Positions 9,880 through 18,775 of a DNA stretch of 64,000 nt are shown piece after piece. This stretch comes from Xenorhabdus anantnagensis (GTDB taxonomy: Bacteria > Pseudomonadota > Gammaproteobacteria > Enterobacterales > Enterobacteriaceae), in the NCBI RefSeq assembly GCF_028598555.1, contig NZ_JAQRFN010000006.1, positions 120,543 to 184,542 of the forward strand, given 5' to 3'. How positions within the stretch are numbered: the stretch's first letter is position 1; each line of letters opens with the position of its first letter. The translations under genes and the position numbers were made by a program. Under the pieces are notes generated by a model. The model was not told where the DNA came from. It saw only the letters and a list, made by a program, of their open reading frames with translations, and did no database searches.

Positions 9880-10404
9880 CTAGGACAGCTCTGTCTGCTT
9901 ATTACGTGCTAACCAAAGAGACAGCGCCTTCAAAGAGTCCGAAGTAAATTCATCACAGCGAGCTGTGATTTCTTCTGGCGTTAACCAGTAAACTGTTGTG
10001 ACTTCGTCTTCCTGCAATGCAAATGGCCCATGAGTAACACAACTGAACAGACCACCCCATATACGACAAGTCTTCTCTTCATAATAAAAAATGCCATGCT
10101 CGGCAAAAGGAATACCTGCAATTCCCAGTTCCTCTTCGGCTTCCCGACGAGCTGCATCAAGCAAAGTTTCTCCTGTCATAACGACACCACCTGCCGTTGC
10201 ATCCAATTTTCCCGGATAAAAGTCTTTTGTTTCTGTACGATGCTGAACCAGAATTTTTCCCATACCATCATGCACTACAATATAAGTAGCCCGATGCCTC
10301 AAGTTTTGCGCTCTCATCTGCTGACGAGTTGACTGCGCAATCACTTCATTGTCTTCATTGACGATGTCAATCCATTCAATACTTGCTGATTTTTCTTGCA
10401 CCAT
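9880..10404 (-). CDS. yfcD: Nudix hydrolase YfcD
   Basis: A 174-residue Nudix protein. The Nudix box is complete (G-x5-E-x7-REAEEELGI, within [11 protein letters not shown]...), so divalent-metal-dependent hydrolysis of a nucleoside diphosphate-linked compound is expected; the physiological substrate is not established. Length and flanks match E. coli YfcD (IPP-isomerase-like Nudix subgroup), and yfcG and yfcH lie next to it as in E. coli. It is transcribed divergently from yfcG. In E. coli yfcE and yfcF lie between yfcD and yfcG; both are absent here. Confidence 0.9.
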   Translation of the reverse strand: MVQEKSASIEWIDIVNEDNEVIAQSTRQQMRAQNLRHRATYIVVHDGMGKILVQHRTETKDFYPGKLDATAGGVVMTGETLLDAARREAEEELGIAGIPFAEHGIFYYEEKTCRIWGGLFSCVTHGPFALQEDEVTTVYWLTPEEITARCDEFTSDSLKALSLWLARNKQTELS

Positions 10405-10608
10405 CCTAAAAACCTTTTATCAATGAGTTAAATGCCAGTTTTTGCTGTGATGCTCCGATTAAGGAGGCTAAAAACAGATAAGAGTTACCATAATTGACTG
10501 AAATAAATTCGCCAACACTAACACAAGAAATTTGTGACATTTTACAGACAAACGATGGTAATGTAATACTGCTATATTTTTCAATGAGTTATTATTACTG
10601 GAGATTAT

Positions 10609-11229
10609 ATGATAGATCTATATTATGCCCCAACTCCAAATGGCTATAAGATTACCCTCTTTCTCGAAGAAGCCGGTATTCCTTACACCATTCATCCCAT
10701 CAATATCAACGCTGGAGAGCAGTTCAAACCTGAATTTCTTGCCATTGCACCCAATAACAAGATCCCGGCTATTGTCGATCATCAACCTGCCGACGGCGGA
10801 GAACCAATCTCCATCTTCGAATCAGGGGCCATTTTATTTTATCTGGCAAACAAAACAGGCCAGCTATTAAGCACAGATTTGCGTGAACGTACAGAACAAT
10901 TGCAATGGCTGTTTTGGCAAGTTGCAGGCTTTGGCCCAATGCTCGGTCAAAATCACCACTTCAATCGCTATGCTCCAGAAGTTGTACCTTACGCCATTAA
11001 ACGCTATGTGGAAGAAACAAAACGTTTATACAAGGTGCTAAATACCCAACTGGAAAAAACTGCCTATCTCGGAGGAAACGAATACAGCATCGCGGATATT
11101 GCCACTTATCCATGGGCTAAATGCCATGAACACCAAAAAGTCGATTTGCAGGATTATCCTGCGGTTGCAAAATGGTTGGATAAAATCAGTCAACGCCCTG
11201 CGACCCAAGCAGCCTATAAGGATGCCTGA
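10609..11229 (+). CDS. yfcG: GSH-dependent disulfide-bond oxidoreductase YfcG
   Basis: A 206-residue glutathione-S-transferase-fold protein. The thioredoxin-like N-terminal domain has APTPNGYKITLFLEE and NNKIPAIVDHQPADGGEP (cis-Pro and GSH-binding loop), followed by FESGAILFYLA. The helical C-terminal domain contains WLFWQVAGFGPMLGQNHHF, typical of the YfcG/Ure2p-like Nu class. The family reduces small disulfides with two bound GSH rather than performing classical conjugation. A GGAG sequence precedes the ATG. Downstream folX, present in E. coli between yfcG and yfcH, is missing. Confidence 0.93.
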   Translation: MIDLYYAPTPNGYKITLFLEEAGIPYTIHPININAGEQFKPEFLAIAPNNKIPAIVDHQPADGGEPISIFESGAILFYLANKTGQLLSTDLRERTEQLQWLFWQVAGFGPMLGQNHHFNRYAPEVVPYAIKRYVEETKRLYKVLNTQLEKTAYLGGNEYSIADIATYPWAKCHEHQKVDLQDYPAVAKWLDKISQRPATQAAYKDA

Positions 11230-11380
11230 CTCAGATATATGTAAAAAATTCAGTTAATGGAGAAATATTTCACCAAAAAACTTGATATTGGTAACAAATA
11301 GCAGCATATTTCGCTGCCACTTAAGCCATCCCTTGTTATAGTCAATACGCAATTATCTATTTTTGTCGTAGGGGGTGGCT

Positions 11381-12298
11381 ATGCGTATCTTAATTACGGG
11401 AGGAACGGGATTGATTGGTTATCGCTTGACCTGCCAATTGCTCTCGCTCTCCCACTCCATCACCATTTTAAGTCGTTCACCACAAAAGGTGGATTCTCTG
11501 TTTTCTGATCGCGTTGAATGTTGGGCAACACTAAATGGCCTGCGCGATCTAAACGGCTTTGATGCCGTTATCAATCTTGCCGGCGAACCCATCATCAATA
11601 AGCGATGGACACCGAAGCAAAAAGAGATACTGTGTCAAAGCCGCTGGCAACTCACTGAACAGTTGAGCAAGCTAATTAAAGCCAGTAACTCTCCCCCATC
11701 TGTATTTATTTCCGGTTCAGCCGTTGGCTATTATGGTGATCAGGGACAATCAGTGGTTACCGAAGATGATGATTCTCCTCACAATGAATTTGCCCATCAA
11801 CTTTGTGAACGTTGGGAACAACTTGCGTTACAAGCCAGCAGCGACAAAACTCGCGTATGCTTGTTACGTACAGGCATTGTGTTGGCCCCAAAAGGTGGCG
11901 CACTGCAAAAAATGCTGCCACTGTTTCGGTTAGGTTTAGGCGGAGCAATCGGTAATGGCAAGCAATATATGCCGTGGATACACATTGATGACATGGTCAA
12001 TGGTATCTATTACCTATTGATATCGCCTGAGCTACATGGCCCCTTTAATATGACATCTCCTTATCCTGTTCATAATGAACTGTTCAGTTCCACACTCGCC
12101 AGTGTATTACACCGCCCTGCTTTCATACGCATTCCTGAATTTGTATTAAAAATAATGATGGGGGAAGCAGCGGAATTAGTTTTGGGTGGTCAACAAGCCA
12201 TTCCGAAGAGGCTGGAAGAAGCCGGGTTTGGTTTCCGTTATTTTCAATTAGAAGAAGCCTTGCAAGATGTCATAAAGGCAAAAAATAATATCCTGTAA
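11381..12298 (+). CDS. yfcH: SDR-type epimerase/NAD-binding protein YfcH
   Basis: A 305-residue extended short-chain dehydrogenase of the TIGR01777/SulA type. It opens with the Rossmann motif GGTGLIG and carries [15 protein letters not shown] and the SGSAVGYYG active-site region, plus a C-terminal DUF1731-like end ([23 protein letters not shown]). The catalytic substrate is unknown in the family. ATG at 11381 is chosen over the in-frame GTG two codons upstream because the GGGGG run then sits at normal Shine-Dalgarno distance. Closely matches E. coli YfcH in motif order and length (297 residues there). Confidence 0.9.
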   Translation: MRILITGGTGLIGYRLTCQLLSLSHSITILSRSPQKVDSLFSDRVECWATLNGLRDLNGFDAVINLAGEPIINKRWTPKQKEILCQSRWQLTEQLSKLIKASNSPPSVFISGSAVGYYGDQGQSVVTEDDDSPHNEFAHQLCERWEQLALQASSDKTRVCLLRTGIVLAPKGGALQKMLPLFRLGLGGAIGNGKQYMPWIHIDDMVNGIYYLLISPELHGPFNMTSPYPVHNELFSSTLASVLHRPAFIRIPEFVLKIMMGEAAELVLGGQQAIPKRLEEAGFGFRYFQLEEALQDVIKAKNNIL

Positions 12299-12663
12299 TC
12301 TTCTTGCTATTTCTTAATAGACCAATAAACCTATATATCTGACAATTTTTATTATTAAATTATTCAGCCTTGAACTTATTTTTATTATTTAATTTTATTG
12401 CTAAAAAACCAATAAAATAAGTTTTTCTACTTATTTTATCAGGATTATAAGTAATTTTATAAAATCAGAAAAAAGACAGAAAACAAAGCAAAGAAACAAA
12501 AAACAAATAAATACAATTAAAAATCACATATTATACAAGAAACGTGGTTATTATAACTAATTGATGATAACAATACCGCGAGTAAACAAAAATCATGTCT
12601 TTATAACTAAAAGCTATTTATATATTATCATTGTGAAAAAAACCGCTCCCAAAAGGAGTTAAC
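12299..12663. other. AT-rich promoter region of the four-gene operon
   Basis: About 365 bases, extremely AT-rich, without a supported gene. No riboswitch-like conserved core or obvious terminator hairpin was seen. It must contain the promoter of the downstream operon; AAAAGGAG at ~12651-12658 is a strong Shine-Dalgarno for the first gene. Confidence 0.5.
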
Positions 12664-13638
12664 ATGAGAATTACTTGCAAGAAAAATAATTCTGGGATAT
12701 TAAATTTAATCGGAACTACCCCAACAGTTAACATTCTTACTTCTGTATATCCTGAGAGTGATATTAAAATTAAGCTGGAGTCTTATAATCCAGGAGGATC
12801 TATAAAAGATAGGGTAGCACTGAAAATAATCACCGATGCAGAATTATCAGGAAAACTCACCCCAGGAGATGAGTTAGTCGAAGCAACCTCAGGAAATACA
12901 GGCATAGGGATTGCTTGGATTGGTCACTTAAAAGGGTATAAAGTCACTATAGTAACCCATGACAGGATCAGTAAAGAAAAACTACTTTTACTTAAATACT
13001 ATGGCGCTAATGTAATTATCATGCCATCAGATGCAGGCGCTAATTCAGAAGATAATTATGTTGAAGTCGCAAAAAGATATGCAAATCAAAAAGGTAGATA
13101 TTTTTGCAACCAATTTTTTAACTATTCAAATGTTATGGCACACTATTCTTCCACTGCGCCAGAACTGTGGCTTCAGGGAGGGCTAAATGCTGATGCTATA
13201 GTATGTGGTGTTGGCTCTGGCGGAACATTAATGGGAATACATAAATACTTTCGTGAAAAAGGAAGCCAAGCACGATTTATTGTTGCCGATCCCATTGGTT
13301 CTATATATCAACAATATTTTTCAGGTGCAGAATATCATCCCGTACCTTGGAATATTGAAGGCATTGGTTCTAACTTTATTCCAGGAATAATAAAAAAAGA
13401 TGCTGTTGATGATATATATGCAATTTCTGACGAAGAAGCATTCTCTGCCTGTCGCCTCACAAGATATCATGATTCTATTGACATAGGTTTATCCAGTGGG
13501 GCTGTTGTGGCCGCCGCTATAAAAGAAATACATAAAAACCCCAAGTGTAAAATAATGTGTATTTCTCCAGACTCAGGTGAACGCTATATATCTAAATTTC
13601 AACAACAGGATATTAAAAATGAAAAAAGTAAATGTTGA
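12664..13638 (+). CDS. PLP-dependent beta-synthase (cystathionine beta-synthase/cysteine synthase family)
   Basis: A 324-residue fold-type II PLP enzyme. PLP lysine is K48 in NPGGSIKDR; EATSGNTGIG binds the cofactor ring and GVGSGGTLMG the phosphate. The later segment ADPIGSIYQ...NIEGIGSNFIP resembles the cystathionine beta-synthase core (VDPEGS...VEGIGYDFIP) more than the cysteine synthase CysK, and no CBS regulatory domain is attached. The family replaces the beta-substituent of Ser, O-acetyl-Ser or O-phospho-Ser with a nucleophile. First gene of an AT-rich operon; its end overlaps the next gene by 20 bases. The nucleophile is not readable from sequence. A diaminopropionate-type (SbnA-like) role is an alternative, but no SbnB homologue is nearby. 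Confidence 0.88.
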   Translation: MRITCKKNNSGILNLIGTTPTVNILTSVYPESDIKIKLESYNPGGSIKDRVALKIITDAELSGKLTPGDELVEATSGNTGIGIAWIGHLKGYKVTIVTHDRISKEKLLLLKYYGANVIIMPSDAGANSEDNYVEVAKRYANQKGRYFCNQFFNYSNVMAHYSSTAPELWLQGGLNADAIVCGVGSGGTLMGIHKYFREKGSQARFIVADPIGSIYQQYFSGAEYHPVPWNIEGIGSNFIPGIIKKDAVDDIYAISDEEAFSACRLTRYHDSIDIGLSSGAVVAAAIKEIHKNPKCKIMCISPDSGERYISKFQQQDIKNEKSKC

Positions 13639-14851
13639 AGAAAAAATAGCCAGAAATAATGGCACGCCGTTCTATCTATACAGTGAAGAAAAAATAATTA
13701 AAAATATCAGTGAATTAAAAAATGAATTCAACTCTTCCGACTATGAAATCCTTTATGCAATGAAGGCAAACTCTAATCCTTACATTGTAAAACTGATTTT
13801 TTCATATGGCATTGGTGTTGATGCATGTTCTCTAGAAGAAATAGAACTGGCATTAAGGTGCAATATTCCTTCTAACAAAATACATTACAATGCGGATTGC
13901 CTGACAAAAAGTGAAATTGAGTTTGCTTTTCAGAAAAATGTAAATGTATCCATTGGTTCTCTTGATGCTCTAGATGATATAGATGATATAGATGATATAG
14001 ATGATATAGATGATATAGAGATATCTTCATTGGAAAAATCGATTACTTTGCGGGTAAATACCGGGATTGGTGCGGGTCATTCAAGTAAAGTTATTACTAA
14101 TGGTGAGATGTCTAAATTTGGTATATCACCTTCTGAAATCAACCATGCCCAGAAAATTTGTAACGCCAAGAAAATAAAAATTAGTGGCTTGCATTCTCAT
14201 ACTGGATCAGGTGAGATGTCTACAAAAATGTATATTGAGAATGCTGAGTTTTTAATGGAGTTATCTATACAACTTGATTCCCTTTCTCATCTGAATTTCG
14301 GCGGTGGTTTCGGCTATGATTATAAATCCTATGAACAATATGATCTCAGTTCAATAAGAAGTTCTTTGGACTCGCTTAGGAAAAATTTTAATATATCCGA
14401 TAAAACAAAATTCCTTATTGAGCCGGGCAGGTTCTTTGTTGCAAATGCAGGTAGGCTGGTTGCTAAAGTAAGTTCCCTGAAAAGTTTTGGAAATCGAAAT
14501 TATATGGGATTAGATACTGGATATAACCATTTTCCTCGATGTTTCTACTATAATGCATGGCATCACATTGAAAACATTAGCTCTAAAGAAAAGCATATAG
14601 AAAAATATGATGTTGTAGGAAACCTGTGCCAATCAGGAGATGTGTTTACTCGTGAAAGGCCTTTACCAAAAACAAAAAAAGGAGATCTTATTTGTATTAA
14701 TGATGTTGGTGCTTATGGCTACTCCATGAGTTCAAACTTCAATCTTCGTCGACGCCCTGCTGAATATATCCTGGACAAAAATGGCTCTATTATACAAATT
14801 CGTAGAGCTGAAAATTTTGAAGATCTTTTCTCAACTAGTTTTTTGGATTAA
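13619..14851 (+). CDS. LysA-like PLP decarboxylase (fold type III)
   Basis: A 410-residue alanine-racemase-fold decarboxylase. K49 in YAMKANSNP holds PLP; SGLHSHTGSG and LNFGGGFGYDY line the cofactor site; IEPGRFF and catalytic Cys337 in GNLCQSGDVF match diaminopimelate decarboxylase (LysA). The start is taken at 13619 because an AGGA lies 8 bases upstream and the overlap with the previous gene is then short; an in-frame ATG at 13577 is less likely. Residues ~119-133 are a (DDI)5 run made by 9-bp tandem repeats. The family decarboxylates D-configured or simple L-amino acid ends. Being next to a CBS-like synthase, an exporter and an editing protein, it is more likely a pathway-specific enzyme than the lysine biosynthetic LysA. 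Confidence 0.85.
   Translation: MKKVNVEEKIARNNGTPFYLYSEEKIIKNISELKNEFNSSDYEILYAMKANSNPYIVKLIFSYGIGVDACSLEEIELALRCNIPSNKIHYNADCLTKSEIEFAFQKNVNVSIGSLDALDDIDDIDDIDDIDDIEISSLEKSITLRVNTGIGAGHSSKVITNGEMSKFGISPSEINHAQKICNAKKIKISGLHSHTGSGEMSTKMYIENAEFLMELSIQLDSLSHLNFGGGFGYDYKSYEQYDLSSIRSSLDSLRKNFNISDKTKFLIEPGRFFVANAGRLVAKVSSLKSFGNRNYMGLDTGYNHFPRCFYYNAWHHIENISSKEKHIEKYDVVGNLCQSGDVFTRERPLPKTKKGDLICINDVGAYGYSMSSNFNLRRRPAEYILDKNGSIIQIRRAENFEDLFSTSFLD
13973..14017 (+). repeat. 9-bp tandem repeat x5 in the decarboxylase gene
   Basis: Five exact copies of GATGATATA encode Asp-Asp-Ile five times in a loop between SIGSLDAL and the strand ITLRVNTG. Unit length is a multiple of three, so expansion and contraction keep the frame. 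The perfect identity suggests a recent expansion. Confidence 0.95.
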
Positions 14852-14854
14852 TTA

Positions 14855-15790
14855 ATGAATATTGCCATCTCTAACCTGTTACCAATACTGATAGCATTTG
14901 TTGTCGGATTCAATTTTAATAAGTTTTTTAAGCATAAAAACATAAGGTTAATTGATCTCGTCTCTAACCTGTGCCTTTACTCACTATTAATCCTAATGGG
15001 GATAACGATTGGCGCAATACCTGAAATTATAAGCAAGCTAACTGATGTTGGTATTAATGCTATAAGCATAGCTTTCGCCTCATCCTTATCTATAGTGATT
15101 GTTTTAAAGTTTTTTCATATCAAAACAGTCGGTAATAAAAAAAATAAAGTAACAACCAGTAATAATCAAAAAGATGATTTTGATATCATGGGTTATATTA
15201 AGGATCCTATCTTACTTGCAAGTCTGGTAATAATAGGTTTCTTTCTTGGTTACTATAAAATAACGCCAGAGATAGATTATGATATAGTCATATCTTTGTT
15301 GTTATATCTTCTGATATTTGTTATTGCTATGAAGCTCTCCTTGTCGGGGTTGAGTTTGAAAGAAATATTTTTTAATCGTTACAATATCGTAATGACATTT
15401 TTTACTATTGCAGCATCCTATATAGGCGCAGCAATAATTTCTTTTTTTATTCCATTATCTCTTACTCAAAGTTTAGCTGTAAGTTCAGGTTTTGGTTGGT
15501 ATACCCTGTCTGGTATTCTCTTCACAAAAATGAATGATCCATTGCTAGGCTCTGTTGCTTTCCTGTGTGATTTATTTCGTGAAGTCATTGCATTACTTCT
15601 GATACCGACACTTTCACGTATAGGGAATGGTAATATTGCAATTGGTGTCGCCGGGGCAACCGCAATGGATGTTACCCTGCCTATTATAGAAAAACACTGT
15701 GGTATTTCTTACGTTCCCGTTGCATTACTTTCTGGTGGCATCATCACTATTCTTGTGCCATTTCTTATTCCTTTTTTCTATTCGCTTTAA
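14855..15790 (+). CDS. lysO: LysO-family lysine/basic amino acid exporter
   Basis: A 311-residue membrane protein with about eight to nine hydrophobic segments. The C-terminal half has the diagnostic order SSGFGWYTLSGILFTK, then PLLGSVAFLCDLFREVIAL, then AGATAMDVTLPI, nearly the same as E. coli LysO (YbjE; ASGFGWYSLSGILLTE ... GATSMDFTLPV). E. coli LysO exports lysine and gives resistance to thialysine (S-aminoethylcysteine). A soluble basic loop (~95-110) is present. It starts four bases after the decarboxylase stop, so translation is coupled. The symbol is by family; the actual substrate is probably the product of the upstream enzymes. Confidence 0.85.
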   Translation: MNIAISNLLPILIAFVVGFNFNKFFKHKNIRLIDLVSNLCLYSLLILMGITIGAIPEIISKLTDVGINAISIAFASSLSIVIVLKFFHIKTVGNKKNKVTTSNNQKDDFDIMGYIKDPILLASLVIIGFFLGYYKITPEIDYDIVISLLLYLLIFVIAMKLSLSGLSLKEIFFNRYNIVMTFFTIAASYIGAAIISFFIPLSLTQSLAVSSGFGWYTLSGILFTKMNDPLLGSVAFLCDLFREVIALLLIPTLSRIGNGNIAIGVAGATAMDVTLPIIEKHCGISYVPVALLSGGIITILVPFLIPFFYSL

Positions 15791-15819
15791 TAATTGCTTT
15801 AATAATCGCTTTAATTTTC
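15784..15819 (+). repeat. 12-bp tandem repeat x3 at the exporter stop codon
   Basis: GCTTTAATAATT, GCTTTAATAATC and GCTTTAATTTTC follow one another; the exporter TAA stop lies in the first unit and the array ends directly before the GGAGG of the next gene. Copy number sets the distance between the two genes. Confidence 0.85.
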
Positions 15820-15829
15820 GGAGGCTATG

Positions 15830-16498
15830 ATGTTGCAGACAAAAAGACTTTTTGATGATGCTCCTTATGACTGTACGTTTAACGCTAATGTTATCGAGGT
15901 TGGTGAAGATTATATTGTTTTAGATAAAACGCTATTTTATCCATTATCAGGAAACCAAAATTACGATACGGGCGAGATCAATGGCGTAATTGTGACTGCT
16001 GTTAGTGTTGAAGAGAAACAAAATGAAAGCAACAAACTGTCTTTTACTTCTCCAATAAAGCACTATGTCGATACTTCCGAGTTCGAAGTAGGACAACAGG
16101 TTATAGCCTCCATTAATGAAGAAAATAGGCTCAGAACTATGCGCTTGCACTCTGCAAGCCATGTTGTTGAATATTTTATAAGGCACATGAGCAGTTTTTT
16201 ATCAGTAGAAGGCTCTTTTGTTAATATGGAAAAAGATAGAACTGATTATAAAATGTCAGAAAGTGTTACTGCTGAATTACTCGCTTCCCTTGAAGAGCAA
16301 GTTAATAACTTCATTTCCCAAGAAAATGAAATCACCTTCACGGCAGAAGATGGGCTAAGGTATTGGCAATGCCGTAACATAAAAATGTTATGTTGCGGCA
16401 CTCATGTTTCCAATACTAAAGAAATCGGAAAGGTCAAACTTTCAAGAAAAAACAAAGGAAAAGGGATTAATAGAATAGAAATCACGCTAGTGGATTAA
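15830..16498 (+). CDS. AlaX-type alanyl-tRNA editing protein
   Basis: A 222-residue protein equivalent to the editing part of alanyl-tRNA synthetase with no aminoacylation domain. It has LDKTLFYPLSGNQ at the N-terminus (usual SGGQ is SGNQ here), the zinc pair H107-S-A-S-H111 and the second pair C188-C-G-T-H192, followed by EIGKVKLSRKNKGKGINRIEI. Free-standing AlaX proteins hydrolyse mischarged tRNA, typically Ser- or Gly-tRNA(Ala). Two ATGs are adjacent (15827, 15830); the second has better spacing to GGAGG at 15820. Last gene of the operon. Its presence suggests protection against misincorporation of the amino acid made or exported by the operon; that role is inference. Confidence 0.87.
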   Translation: MLQTKRLFDDAPYDCTFNANVIEVGEDYIVLDKTLFYPLSGNQNYDTGEINGVIVTAVSVEEKQNESNKLSFTSPIKHYVDTSEFEVGQQVIASINEENRLRTMRLHSASHVVEYFIRHMSSFLSVEGSFVNMEKDRTDYKMSESVTAELLASLEEQVNNFISQENEITFTAEDGLRYWQCRNIKMLCCGTHVSNTKEIGKVKLSRKNKGKGINRIEITLVD

Positions 16499-16525
16499 AT
16501 GTTCTTTCATCTAAAATTGCTAAGG

Positions 16526-17116
16526 TTAAGTGCTATACCCGATGGGTTTAGCACCCTGCCAACGGCTAAATAGATCTTCTGGTAAGTCAATATCGAACTG
16601 ATCCAGCACACGATTAACCGTCTGGTCGATGATATCCTGAATATGTTCAGGACGATGATAAAATGCGGGAACAGGCGGCATTATCACCGCCCCAATTTCT
16701 GCGGCCTGAGTCATTAATCGCAAGTGCCCCAAGTGCAAGGGAGTTTCTCTCACCCCCAGCACTAACTTGCGATTCTCTTTTAAAACAACATCGGCGGCAC
16801 GGGTAATTAAGCCATCAGTGTAACTATGCACAATACCTGATAGGGTTTTTATCGAACAAGGCAAAATTACCATGCCCAATGTTTTAAAGGACCCAGAGGA
16901 AATGGATGCGGCAATATCACGATTGTCATGCACGACATCAGCCAATATCTGTACATCTCGCAGGGTATAGTCCGTCTCCAATGCCAGAGTCTGCCGAGCT
17001 GATTGGCTGATCACCAAATGCGTTTCAATGCCTTCTACTGGCTGCAAAACTTGCAGTAACCTGACACCATAAATCGCACCACTTGCTCCGGTCAGCCCGA
17101 CAATCAATTTTTTCAT
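16526..17116 (-). CDS. ubiX: Flavin prenyltransferase UbiX
   Basis: A 196-residue flavoprotein that prenylates FMN with dimethylallyl phosphate to make the prFMN cofactor of UbiD, needed for decarboxylation in ubiquinone synthesis. Recognised by the start MKKLIVGLTGASGAIYGVRL, the ISSGSFKTLGMVILPCS segment, and the C-terminal MPPVPAFYHRPEHIQDIIDQ. Length is as in the family. It is the last gene of the cvpA-purF-ubiX run and is followed in convergent orientation by the AlaX gene, only 27 bases away. Confidence 0.96.
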   Translation of the reverse strand: MKKLIVGLTGASGAIYGVRLLQVLQPVEGIETHLVISQSARQTLALETDYTLRDVQILADVVHDNRDIAASISSGSFKTLGMVILPCSIKTLSGIVHSYTDGLITRAADVVLKENRKLVLGVRETPLHLGHLRLMTQAAEIGAVIMPPVPAFYHRPEHIQDIIDQTVNRVLDQFDIDLPEDLFSRWQGAKPIGYST

Positions 17117-17138
17117 GTTTTCCTCTGAGATTCTGGCT

Positions 17139-17202
17139 ATACCCTTCGTATTTCAAGTTGCCTCTTTGTTGGCTGCGACGCATCTTGAAATCCATTGGGT
17201 AT
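17139..17202. repeat. Dispersed palindromic repeat, copy 1 (64 bp)
   Basis: Arms ATACCCTTCGTATTTCAAG and CTTGAAATCCATTGGGTAT are imperfect inverted repeats around a CTCTTTGTTGGCTGCGACG centre. It fills most of the ubiX-purF spacer. The same family recurs at 19459 and, as a half, at 26423. Confidence 0.8.
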
Positions 17203-17225
17203 TTAACTGAATGATAATAACAATA

Positions 17226-18743
17226 TTATCCTTCATTATATATTTCCAGATTCTCTATTTCGCCCTGTCCAAGCACTTTCATGGCATCGTCTTTACGCAA
17301 GTTTTCCAGATAATCGAGGTAAATCTGGTCAATGTCTTTCGTGACATAGATACCATCGAATACAGAGCATTCGAATTTTTCAATATCAGGGTTTTCTTCC
17401 TGTACTGCCTGAACAAGATCTTGGAGGTCTTGATATATCAAAGCATCAGCACCAATGAGCTGGCGAATTTCATCCACTTCGCGGCCGTGGGCAATCAGCT
17501 CATTGGCATTCGGCATATCAATACCATAAACATTCGGGAAGCGAACTTCCGGTGCTGCCGAAGCAAAATAGACTTTCTTGGCTCCCGCTTCACGTGCCAA
17601 TTCAACAATTTGTTCAGAAGTGGTTCCACGTACAATGGAGTCATCCACCAATAAGACATTTTTACCCCTGAATTCAGCACGATTGGCATTCAGTTTGCGA
17701 CGAACCGATTTACGTCGTTCCTGCTGACCCGGCATGATAAAAGTACGTCCGACATAACGATTTTTGACAAATCCCTGACGATAGGGTTTATCCAGAATGT
17801 GGGCGATTTCCAGTGCGATGTCACAAGATGTTTCCGGCACGGGAATGACGACATCAATATGTAAATCTTCCCATTCACGGGCAATTTTTTCCCCCAATTT
17901 CCTCCCCATCCGCAAACGTGCGTTATATACCGAAACCTTGTCAATAAAAGAATCCGGACGAGCAAGATAAACAAATTCGAACAAACAAGGGGTCAATGAC
18001 GGAGTTTCCGCACACTGGCGAGTAAACAATTGCCCATTTTCAGTGATATAAATCGCCTCACCAGAAGCCACATCACGCAAAAACTCATAACCCAATGTGT
18101 CCAACGCCACACTTTCTGATGCCACCATATATTCATGGTGGCCATCTTCCAGTGTTTTCTTGCCCAACACCAGAGGACGAATGCCATGTGGATCACGAAA
18201 AGCAACCAATCCATGCCCAATAATCATGGCAACACAAGCATAAGCGCCACGAATTCTTTTGTGCATTTTTGAAACTGCCGAGAAAATATCATCAGGCGCT
18301 AATGGAAAATGTGGAAATTGGGTTAATTCATTAGCAAAAATATTCAGTAGGATTTCAGAATCTGAGGTTGTGTTGACATGACGGCGGGCATTTTCAAACA
18401 GCATTTTTTTTAATTCATGTGCGTTTGTCAGATTGCCGTTATGTGCCAACGTGATACCAAAAGGAGAATTTACATAAAAGGGTTGCGCTTCGGATGCACT
18501 GGAACTGCCTGCTGTAGGATAACGAACATGCCCAATCCCGATGGTTCCCTGTAAACGTAACATGTGTCGTGTTTCAAACACATCTTTGACCAAACCATTA
18601 GCCTTACGTAAGCGAAACCCATTGTTACCATCAATAGTTGCAATACCTGCTGCATCTTGTCCACGGTGCTGAAGCACCGTTAATGCATCATAAATCGATT
18701 GGTTAACCGGTGTAAAACCGACGATACCGACAATACCGCACAT
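17226..18743 (-). CDS. purF: Amidophosphoribosyltransferase PurF
   Basis: A 505-residue class-II glutamine amidotransferase catalysing the first committed step of purine synthesis (PRPP + Gln to phosphoribosylamine). The start is set at 18743 so that the catalytic Cys follows Met (MCGIVGIVG), which the family requires after Met removal; an in-frame codon five residues upstream is rejected. HRGQDAAGI and the PRPP-binding [14 protein letters not shown] are present. Preceded by cvpA and governed by the PurR box upstream of cvpA. Confidence 0.98.
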   Translation of the reverse strand: MCGIVGIVGFTPVNQSIYDALTVLQHRGQDAAGIATIDGNNGFRLRKANGLVKDVFETRHMLRLQGTIGIGHVRYPTAGSSSASEAQPFYVNSPFGITLAHNGNLTNAHELKKMLFENARRHVNTTSDSEILLNIFANELTQFPHFPLAPDDIFSAVSKMHKRIRGAYACVAMIIGHGLVAFRDPHGIRPLVLGKKTLEDGHHEYMVASESVALDTLGYEFLRDVASGEAIYITENGQLFTRQCAETPSLTPCLFEFVYLARPDSFIDKVSVYNARLRMGRKLGEKIAREWEDLHIDVVIPVPETSCDIALEIAHILDKPYRQGFVKNRYVGRTFIMPGQQERRKSVRRKLNANRAEFRGKNVLLVDDSIVRGTTSEQIVELAREAGAKKVYFASAAPEVRFPNVYGIDMPNANELIAHGREVDEIRQLIGADALIYQDLQDLVQAVQEENPDIEKFECSVFDGIYVTKDIDQIYLDYLENLRKDDAMKVLGQGEIENLEIYNEG

Positions 18744-18775
18744 GTAGCCTTTCCTCATCAGCTGAGCGGAGAGCG

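Noticed and set aside
12299..12663. Lysine riboswitch before the operon
   Set aside because: Looked for because of the LysO-like exporter; no conserved L-box-like pairing could be recognised by eye.
13619..14851. The housekeeping lysA gene
   Set aside because: Its neighbours (CBS-like synthase, LysO exporter, AlaX) are not lysine biosynthesis genes and no lysR/dapF is adjacent. Not fully excluded without the rest of the genome.
12664..15790. Staphyloferrin B-type diaminopropionate/siderophore locus (SbnA/SbnH-like)
   Set aside because: No SbnB-type dehydrogenase and no NIS synthetase are present, and the first enzyme looks more CBS-like.
15830..16498. Fragment of alanyl-tRNA synthetase (pseudogene)
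   Set aside because: It has its own strong ribosome binding site, intact zinc ligands and the length of free-standing AlaX proteins.
17211..17654. 147-residue plus-strand frame within purF
   Set aside because: Antisense shadow of a conserved gene with no ribosome binding site.
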